Source: an uncultured Pseudomonadota bacterium
GTDB lineage: Bacteria > Pseudomonadota > Gammaproteobacteria > Burkholderiales > SG8-39
NCBI GenBank assembly: GCA_903864555.1
Contig: CAIPGJ010000720.1
Location: forward strand, 1 to 10,479
Length of the DNA: 10,479 bases
Reading direction: 5' to 3'
Numbering within the stretch: position 1 is the stretch's first letter; each line of letters begins with the position of its first letter. A program made the position numbers and the translations under genes. Shown in pieces: positions 5,682 through 10,479 of this stretch. Below the pieces are notes generated by a model, which saw only the letters and a program-made list of their open reading frames with translations, had not been told where the DNA came from and made no database searches.

Positions 5682-5686
5682 AGGAG
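5682..5686 (+). promoter_or_regulatory. Ribosome binding site of the MDR oxidoreductase gene
   Basis: AGGAG, within AGGAGAGG, sits 5 nt before the ATG at 5692 and ahead of the next in-frame ATG at 5707. Confidence 0.6.
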
Positions 5687-5691
5687 AGGCA

Positions 5692-6711
5692 ATGAAAGCA
5701 GCAGTGATGCACCAGCAGGGCGGCCCGGAAGTCCTCGTCATCGAGGACATCGCCATCCCTGCGATCAAACCCAATGAAGTGCTGGTGAAGGTCGGCGCGG
5801 TGGGCGTGTCCTACCACGACGTGGTCGAGCGCAACGGCACCTACCAGCGCGGCGTGCACTTCCCCATGGTGATCGGCAACGAAGTGGCCGGCACCGTGGA
5901 AAAGGTCGGTGAGCAGGTCACCACGCTCAAGGTGGGCGACCGCGTCTGCTGCAAGCCCTTCCAGGTGTGCGGCATGTGCCGTCGCTGCAGGAACGGCATG
6001 GAGACGGCCTGCACCAAACGCCGCGGCGTACGCGGCGGCTATGCCGAGTACACCAACATCACCGAAGAAGCGCTGCTGAAGATCCCCGACAGCGTCAGCT
6101 TCGAGCAGGCCTGCATGCTGGGCGCCTCCACCGGTGTGGCGCTCAATGCGGTGCGCGATGTGGCGAAGGTGCGCGTCGGCGAACACGTGCTGGTCACCGG
6201 CGCCAGCGGCGGCTGCGGCATCCCTTCGGTGGAGATCGCACGCGCCTCAGGGGCCATCGTCATCGCCGTCACCCGCTCCGCGGCCAAGCGCCAGGAACTG
6301 CTCGACATTGGTGCCCACCATGTCATCGTCGCCGCCGACGGCAAGGACTTCTCCAATGACGTGAAGGCCCTCACCGCCGACGAAGGCGTGGAAGTGGTCA
6401 TCGACAACGTCGGTAGCCGCGTCTTCACCCCCAGCTTCAAGAGCCTGGCCGTGGGCGGGCGCTACGCCTTCGTCGGCCAGCTGTTCCGCGAGGACATCTC
6501 CATCAACCCGGCACGCATCTTCTTCAAGCGCGCCAACATGATAGGCGTCGGCAGCTGCCGCCGCGACCAGCTGGAGGACGCCATCAAGCTGGTGGCCGCC
6601 GGCACCGTGAAGCCGCGCGTGGCCAAGGTGTTCCCGCTCGCCGAGGTGGCGAAGGCCCATGCACTGGTGGAAAGCGGTGAAGTGGTCGGGCGCGTGGTGC
6701 TGAAGCCCTGA
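5692..6711 (+). CDS. MDR-family (zinc alcohol dehydrogenase superfamily) oxidoreductase, acryloyl-CoA-reductase-like
   Basis: This is a 339-residue two-domain medium-chain dehydrogenase/reductase. The N-terminal GroES-like domain (1-130) keeps the structural-zinc lobe with C93-x2-C96-x2-C99-x7-C107. Two catalytic-zinc positions are changed: the usual Cys of the G-x-C-x-x-D motif is S40 (GVSYHD), and the His of GHE is N63 (GNE). The Rossmann domain has VTGASGGCGIP (168-178) and a TRS segment (194-196) at the end of the second strand, which suggests NADP(H). This mix of intact structural cysteines, weak catalytic site and VTGASGGxGI fingerprint resembles acryloyl-CoA/enoyl-CoA reductases such as the archaeal 3-hydroxypropionate-cycle enzyme, not an alcohol dehydrogenase. 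The match is from memory. Next to a CoA-transferase and a thiolase-like gene, reduction of an enoyl-CoA is the best guess; a quinone-reductase-like role is the alternative. Confidence 0.85.
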   Translation: MKAAVMHQQGGPEVLVIEDIAIPAIKPNEVLVKVGAVGVSYHDVVERNGTYQRGVHFPMVIGNEVAGTVEKVGEQVTTLKVGDRVCCKPFQVCGMCRRCRNGMETACTKRRGVRGGYAEYTNITEEALLKIPDSVSFEQACMLGASTGVALNAVRDVAKVRVGEHVLVTGASGGCGIPSVEIARASGAIVIAVTRSAAKRQELLDIGAHHVIVAADGKDFSNDVKALTADEGVEVVIDNVGSRVFTPSFKSLAVGGRYAFVGQLFREDISINPARIFFKRANMIGVGSCRRDQLEDAIKLVAAGTVKPRVAKVFPLAEVAKAHALVESGEVVGRVVLKP

Positions 6712-6817
6712 GGCCCCGGCCCGCCTGCCTGTTTCCGGACGCATCTGACCTAACCTATCCAGACTATCAAACGCATAACAATCTCATAACGTTCAGCAAC
6801 CAAGGAGCAATCACAAC
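6712..6817 (+). promoter_or_regulatory. 106-bp gap ahead of the CoA-transferase gene, possible weak internal promoter
   Basis: After a GC-rich start the sequence becomes AT-rich between about 6745 and 6800. It contains ATAAC twice within a short distance (CATAACAATCTCATAAC) and a poor promoter-like pair, TCTGAC and TATCAA, with a 15-bp spacer. This is one of the two largest non-coding gaps inside the operon, so a second transcript start for the distal genes is possible. AAGGAG (6802-6807) is the ribosome binding site of the next gene, 10 nt before its ATG. No terminator is visible. Confidence 0.25.
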
Positions 6818-8029
6818 ATGGCAAAAATGCCACTCGAAGGAATACGCGTCATCGACCTCTCCGGCCATGCGTCCGGGCCCATGTGCGCCATGACCCTGGG
6901 CGACTTCGGCGCCGAGGTGATCAAGGTGGAGGCCCCGCGCGGTGACCATGCGCGCTCCTGGGGCTCGGCCCGCTTCGGCCCGAAGAATGACATCAGCTCG
7001 GAGTACGGTGCGCTCAACCGCAACAAGGAAAGCATCGTCATCGACCTGAAGAACCCGGACGGCCTGAAGCTGTGCAAGGAGCTCATCCAGAAGGCCGACG
7101 TGGTGCTGGAGAACTTCAAGCCCGGCGTGCTGGCCAGGTTGGGCCTGGGCTGGGAGGTCATCTCCGAGCTGAACCCGCGCACGGTGCTCTGCAGCATCTC
7201 CGCCTTCGGCCAGACCGGCCCGCGCTCCAAGCTTCCCGGCTTCGACCTGCTGATGCAGGCCTATGCGGGCGCCCTGTCCATCACCGGCGAGCCCAACCGG
7301 CCGGCAGTGCGCATCGGCCCCTCCACCATCGACTTCATGACCGCCGCCCACGGCGTGATCGGCATCCTGCTCGCCCTGCGCGAGCGTGACTCCAGCGGCA
7401 AGGGTCAGCACGTGGACACCTCGCTGTATGAGTCGGCCATCGTCCAGATGACACACATGATCCTGGATGCCAGCGCCACCGGCGTGGTACCCAGCCGCTG
7501 GGGCCCCTACTTCCCCTTCCTCGCCCCCTACGGCATCTTCGTCGGCAGCGACCGCGAGTTCTACCTGGGCGCCTCCACCAATGCCATGTGGACCAAGCTC
7601 ATGGAATTCATCGGCCGCCAGGACCTGATGAAAGATCCGCGCTTCATCAACAACTCCGACCGCGCGCAGAACCAGGAAGCGCTCTACGAAGTGCTGGTAC
7701 CCATCTTCAAGTCGAAGACGGCGCAGGAATGGGTGGACAACGCCACCAAGCTCGGCATCCCCAACTGCATGATCCACAACCTGGGCGAAGTGGTGGTGCA
7801 GGAACAGGCCATCGCCCGCGAGGCGGTGATCAGCGTGCCCGGCATTCCCACCGGCAAGTCGGCCGGCATCCCGATCAAGCTCTCACGCACGCCCGGCTCG
7901 GTGCGCAAGGGCCCGCCCACGCTGGGCGAGGATACCGATGCGGTGTTGAAGCGCATGGGCTACTCGGAGGCTGACATCGCGCGCCTGCATGCCGCGGGCG
8001 TGATCACGCCCTCGTCCGAGGCACACTGA
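6818..8029 (+). CDS. CaiB/BaiF-family (class III) CoA-transferase
   Basis: This 403-residue protein moves CoA between carboxylic acids and is probably the step that activates the transported acid. Family marks in order are GIRVIDLSGHASGPMCAMTL (residues 8-27), GDFGAEVIKVEAPRGD (28-43), NRNKESIVIDLKNPDG (68-82), ADVVLENFKPGV (93-104), SAFGQTGP (128-135) and GFDLLMQAYAG (141-151). The catalytic Asp, which forms the acyl-anhydride and CoA-thioester intermediates in formyl-CoA transferase, aligns with D172 in IGPSTID. GKGQHVDTSLYES and the C-terminal PPTLGEDTDAVLKRMGYS also match, so the protein looks complete and active. The start at 6818 has AAGGAG 10 nt upstream; ATG 6827 is an alternative. 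Bug 2 follows after 52 bp. The acid acceptor and CoA donor cannot be told from sequence. Confidence 0.93.
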   Translation: MAKMPLEGIRVIDLSGHASGPMCAMTLGDFGAEVIKVEAPRGDHARSWGSARFGPKNDISSEYGALNRNKESIVIDLKNPDGLKLCKELIQKADVVLENFKPGVLARLGLGWEVISELNPRTVLCSISAFGQTGPRSKLPGFDLLMQAYAGALSITGEPNRPAVRIGPSTIDFMTAAHGVIGILLALRERDSSGKGQHVDTSLYESAIVQMTHMILDASATGVVPSRWGPYFPFLAPYGIFVGSDREFYLGASTNAMWTKLMEFIGRQDLMKDPRFINNSDRAQNQEALYEVLVPIFKSKTAQEWVDNATKLGIPNCMIHNLGEVVVQEQAIAREAVISVPGIPTGKSAGIPIKLSRTPGSVRKGPPTLGEDTDAVLKRMGYSEADIARLHAAGVITPSSEAH

Positions 8030-8081
8030 GCGTCACGCTCGTTGCAGCAGCCTTCGACAACCTCAAGAGGAGCGTCTGGAG

Positions 8082-9056
8082 ATGAGCAAGAAGCTGATGA
8101 ACGGCTTGCGCCTGGCACTGCTGCCGCTGCTGGCAGCGGCAGCAGTGTTGCCGGCGCAGGCCCAGTACCCCGAGAAGACCATCCGCATCATCGTGCCCTT
8201 CGAGCCGGGCGGGGCCAATGACATCATGGCCCGGGTCACCGCGCCCAACCTGGGCAAGGCGCTCAACCAGATGGTGATCGTCGAAAATCGCCCCGGCGCC
8301 GGTGGCAACATCGGTGCCGCCTTCGTCGCCAAGGGGCCGGCCGATGGCTACGCGCTGCTGTTTACCGCGGGCGGCGCCACGCAGAACCCGGCGCTGTTTC
8401 GCAACATCAACTACGACCCCATCGCCGACCTGACCCCGGCCGCCGTGCTGGGCTACGGGCCGCACATCTTCGTCATCAACCCGAAGCTGCCCTTCCACAG
8501 CATCCGCGACGTGGTGGAGTACGCGAAGAAGAACCCAGGCAAGCTGAACGCCGCTGCGGGTGGGGCCACCACCCGACTGGAGAGCGAGATGTTCCAGATC
8601 CAGAACGGCGTGAAGGTGGAGATCATCCCCTACAGCGGCACCGGGCGCGCCTCGCAGGCGGTGCTGGCCGGCGAAGCCGACTTCGTCATCATGGACACCT
8701 CCCCGGTGGTGTCTCTGATCAAGGGCGGCAAGCTGCGGGGCCTCGGGATCATCGGCGAGGAACGCCACCCGGCCATGCCCGACATCCCCACGGTGAAAGA
8801 GCAGGGCTATCCGGACTTCCTCGGCGGCATCACCTTCGGCGCCTACATCCCGATGAAGACGCCGAAGGACATCGCCCAGAAGCTGAACACCACCCTGAAC
8901 AAGGTCATGCTCTCGACCGAGATGAAGGAATGGTTCGACAAGGTCGGCGCCAAACCCATCAACATGAACCTCGACGAAGCCCGCGGCTGGTACCTGAAGG
9001 AACTGGCGGTGTGGAAGGATGTCGTCACCAAGGCGAAGATCCCCTATGCCGACTAA
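8082..9056 (+). CDS. Bug/TctC-family periplasmic solute-binding protein 2
   Basis: This is a 324-residue TTT-family receptor. The signal peptide has a KK/R start, a leucine/alanine-rich core (about 9-22) and likely cleavage after PAQA at residue 27, leaving QYPEKTIRIIVPF as the mature start. Both ligand-loop motifs are in the standard form: PFEPGGAND (39-47) and NRPGAGGNIG (69-78). NPGKLNAAAGG and GEADFVIMDTS also match, and the Asp of ADF/IMD commonly contacts the ligand in Bug structures. Bug proteins usually bind small carboxylic acids or amides. AAGAGGAG at 8065-8072 serves as ribosome binding site with a 9-nt spacer, and a second GGAG touches the start codon. The gene sits just after the CoA-transferase, consistent with delivering its acid substrate. 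No membrane subunits are encoded nearby. Confidence 0.93.
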   Translation: MSKKLMNGLRLALLPLLAAAAVLPAQAQYPEKTIRIIVPFEPGGANDIMARVTAPNLGKALNQMVIVENRPGAGGNIGAAFVAKGPADGYALLFTAGGATQNPALFRNINYDPIADLTPAAVLGYGPHIFVINPKLPFHSIRDVVEYAKKNPGKLNAAAGGATTRLESEMFQIQNGVKVEIIPYSGTGRASQAVLAGEADFVIMDTSPVVSLIKGGKLRGLGIIGEERHPAMPDIPTVKEQGYPDFLGGITFGAYIPMKTPKDIAQKLNTTLNKVMLSTEMKEWFDKVGAKPINMNLDEARGWYLKELAVWKDVVTKAKIPYAD

Positions 9057-9106
9057 CAGCCGGCAGGCTGAAGCAGCAGGCAAGGCAGCCAACACCCCTC
9101 AGTGTC

Positions 9107-9126
9107 GTCCCCGCGCAGGCGGGGAC
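9107..9126 (+). repeat. REP-like hairpin between Bug 2 and Bug 3
   Basis: GTCCCCGC (9107-9114) and GCGGGGAC (9119-9126) are exact 8-bp inverted repeats with a GCAG loop. CCCATTTTGA follows, so there is a short T-run just after the stem. From memory, the form GTC(C)CCGCGNAGGCGGGGACCCA is a widespread dispersed palindrome in proteobacterial intergenic regions. Its place in the operon suggests partial termination or mRNA 3'-end protection that would lower Bug 3 relative to upstream genes; this is inference. Confidence 0.65.
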
Positions 9127-9190
9127 CCATTTTGATGCAACTGCGACCATGATCTGCAGCAGTACCCGCAGCAAACCGACACCCGCAACC

Positions 9191-9194
9191 GGAG
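9191..9194 (+). promoter_or_regulatory. Ribosome binding site of the Bug 3 gene
   Basis: GGAG sits 6 nt before the ATG at 9201 and supports that start. Confidence 0.6.
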
Positions 9195-9200
9195 ACCACC

Positions 9201-10172
9201 ATGACGCATAACCCCAAGCACATCACCGCAGCCCTGGCCCTGGCCGGCATCGCGCTGCTGCCCCAGGCCGTCCGCGCCGAGTGGCCCGAGAAACCCATCC
9301 GCGCCATCGTCCCCTTCGCCCCCGGCGGCGCCAATGACGTGATGGGCCGCCTCATCTCCCCGGAAATCTCCAAGGCGCTCGGCCAGCCCGTCATCATCGA
9401 GAACAAGCCCGGCGCCGGCGGCAACATCGGCCTGGACTTCGTCGCCAAGTCCAAACCCGACGGCTACACCATCCTCTACAGCGCCACCGCCTCCACACAG
9501 AACCCGGCGCTCTACCGCAACCTGCCCTTCGACCCGATCAAGGACCTGCAACCGGTGTTCGAGATCGCCCAGGCGCCCTATGTCATCTTCGTCAACCCCA
9601 AGCTGCCGGTGAGGAACGCCGCCGAACTGGTGGACTACGCGCGCAAGAACCCGGGCAAGCTCAATGCCGCCTCCGGGGGCCTCGGCACGCAGCTCTCGGT
9701 GGAACTCTTTCGCATCAAGAACAAGCTCAGCCTGGAGATCATCCCCTATGCGGGCACCGGCCCGTCATCCGTGGCCGTGCGCACCGGCACCGCCGACTTC
9801 GCCATCATGGACACCTCGGCCTACACCGGCTTCCTCGCCGCGGGCCAGGTGAAGGCACTGGCCGTGGCGGGCGAAAAGCGACTCTCCGCCCTGCCCGACG
9901 TGCCCACCGCGCGCGAAGCAGGCCTGGGCGATTACCTCGCCGGCACGCTCTTCGGTGTCTACATGCAGGGCGCCACACCCGCGGACATCGTGCAGAAAAT
10001 GAATGCGGTGGGCAACAGGATCATTGCCCAGCCCGACATGGTCGAAAAGCTGCGCAAGTTCGGCGCCGAGCCCAACCCCAAAAGCGTGGACGTGTTCACC
10101 AAGTTCGTGCACGGTGAAATTGCGCTGTGGAAGGGCATCGTCAAGCAGGCAAATATTCCGTACGTGGATTGA
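9201..10172 (+). CDS. Bug/TctC-family periplasmic solute-binding protein 3
   Basis: This is a 323-residue TTT-family receptor. The signal peptide (about residues 1-26) has His/Lys in the n-region, an Ala/Leu core and cleavage after AVRA, giving a mature start EWPEKPIRAIVPF. The standard pocket motifs are PFAPGGAND (39-47) and NKPGAGGNIG (68-77), followed by NPGKLNAASGG and GTADFAIMDTS. By eye it is closer to Bug 2 than to Bug 1 in these loops, while YAGTGPSSVAV, VKALAVAGEKRLSALPDVPT and FGVY are shared more with Bug 1. The three genes are therefore old paralogues rather than recent copies. It is the last gene of the operon, 144 bp after Bug 2 across the REP-like hairpin, with a terminator-like hairpin 30 bp after its stop. 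Its ligand is unknown; a small carboxylate is likely. Confidence 0.93.
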   Translation: MTHNPKHITAALALAGIALLPQAVRAEWPEKPIRAIVPFAPGGANDVMGRLISPEISKALGQPVIIENKPGAGGNIGLDFVAKSKPDGYTILYSATASTQNPALYRNLPFDPIKDLQPVFEIAQAPYVIFVNPKLPVRNAAELVDYARKNPGKLNAASGGLGTQLSVELFRIKNKLSLEIIPYAGTGPSSVAVRTGTADFAIMDTSAYTGFLAAGQVKALAVAGEKRLSALPDVPTAREAGLGDYLAGTLFGVYMQGATPADIVQKMNAVGNRIIAQPDMVEKLRKFGAEPNPKSVDVFTKFVHGEIALWKGIVKQANIPYVD

Positions 10173-10201
10173 GGCGGGGCGGCCCCGTTACGTTGACGCC
10201 G

Positions 10202-10240
10202 GCCGGGGCCGACAGTGCCCCGGCAATTATGATCATTTTC
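10202..10240 (+). terminator. Probable terminator of the catabolic operon
   Basis: GCCGGGGC (10202-10209) and GCCCCGGC (10217-10224) form a perfect 8-bp stem with a CGACAGT loop, followed by AATTATGATCATTTT. The stem is very strong but the tail is AT-mixed rather than a pure T-run, so termination may be imperfect. It lies 30 bp after the Bug 3 stop, between that gene and the convergent integrase fragment. Confidence 0.55.
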
Positions 10241-10284
10241 GAATATACCCTGTCTTCATCATTGGATATTTTGAATTATTGTAA

Positions 10285-10479
10285 TCACACACATCCTGCT
10301 ACTACAGCCGTTACGGCACGCCCCAAAGTATCCGGATGGATATGATGACGTTGGATGACGCCGCTCTCCGGGTCAGGCGACAACTTTGCCGAGGGGAACA
10401 CGTACTGCCAGCCCCACTCGCGGGGCGCGCGCGGATACTTGCGCGACAGGGCATGCGGCAACCATACCTCGCCATGGCC
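10285..10479 (-). pseudogene. Integron-type tyrosine integrase fragment, truncated before its catalytic C-terminus
   Basis: Read on the minus strand from the right edge, the open frame contains [35 protein letters not shown] and [13 protein letters not shown], then runs TAVVAGCV and stops at TGA (10287-10285). The order L-P-x-A-L-x-R-K-Y-P...E-W-G-W-Q-Y-V-F-P...D-P-x-S-G...R-H-H is the IntI-characteristic insert found in integron integrases between the first catalytic Arg region and the H-x-x-R box. An intact enzyme would continue with A-G-I, then the T-L-R-H-S-F-A-T-H region, and end near the catalytic Tyr. All of that is missing, and an AT-rich stretch (10225-10305) begins there. The N-terminal part lies outside the window, so its state is unknown. 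This fragment cannot encode an active recombinase. The family match is from memory of IntI sequences. Confidence 0.75.

Noticed and set aside
10173..10330. Possible attC or attI integron site near the integrase fragment
   Set aside because: GTTA/GTTG-like bits and the GCCGTTACGGC palindrome (10307-10317) occur, but no paired core sites in attC order. attI would lie on the other side of the integrase, outside the window.
1..10479. CRISPR array, tRNA or rRNA genes
   Set aside because: No regularly spaced repeats, no tRNA cloverleaf with a T-arm signature, and no rRNA sequence were seen on either strand.

Overview
The window is about 10.5 kb of GC-rich DNA, estimated by eye at 60-65% GC and not counted. 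The dense set of Bug/TctC-type periplasmic binding proteins, together with a NAC-like LysR regulator and a CaiB/BaiF CoA-transferase, points to a betaproteobacterium, most likely Burkholderiales (Bordetella/Achromobacter/Comamonadaceae style). This assignment is inference from gene content.

Layout. (1) 1-231: the 3' end of a CorA magnesium-transporter gene on the + strand. (2) 238-1146: a LysR-type regulator on the - strand, convergent with corA and ending only 6 bp from it. (3) 1147-2068: a 0.9-kb gap with no convincing intact gene. It holds a near-perfect dyad typical of a LysR box (1212-1234), a smaller inverted repeat, a possible decayed 3' end of an MmgE/PrpD-like gene (1646-1792), and a 201-bp element (1861-2061) bounded by nearly identical ~30-bp inverted repeats that ends against the next ribosome binding site. 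(4) 2069-10172: eight + strand genes in one probable operon, in order SDR-family protein, Bug binding protein 1, a 13-codon leader ORF leading into a thiolase-like protein, a DUF35 zinc-ribbon/OB protein, an acryloyl-CoA-reductase-like MDR oxidoreductase, a CaiB/BaiF CoA-transferase, Bug 2 and Bug 3. A GC hairpin followed by AT-rich sequence (10202-10240) probably ends it. (5) 10285-10479: a - strand fragment of an integron-type tyrosine integrase. It is cut off before its catalytic C-terminus and enters from beyond the right edge.

How the genes may work together (inference). The Bug proteins would capture an organic acid in the periplasm. The class III CoA-transferase would make its CoA thioester, the MDR enzyme would reduce an enoyl-CoA, and the thiolase-like/DUF35 pair would make or break a carbon-carbon bond in the acyl-CoA, as the Ltp2/ChsH2 aldolase does in steroid side-chain breakdown. 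The SDR protein has an unknown role. Several of these enzymes lack the textbook catalytic residues of their superfamilies: the SDR has lost the whole N-S-Y-K tetrad, the thiolase-like protein has no nucleophilic Cys, and the MDR protein has lost two catalytic-zinc ligands. The pathway is therefore probably not a standard beta-oxidation. The substrate cannot be read from the sequence.
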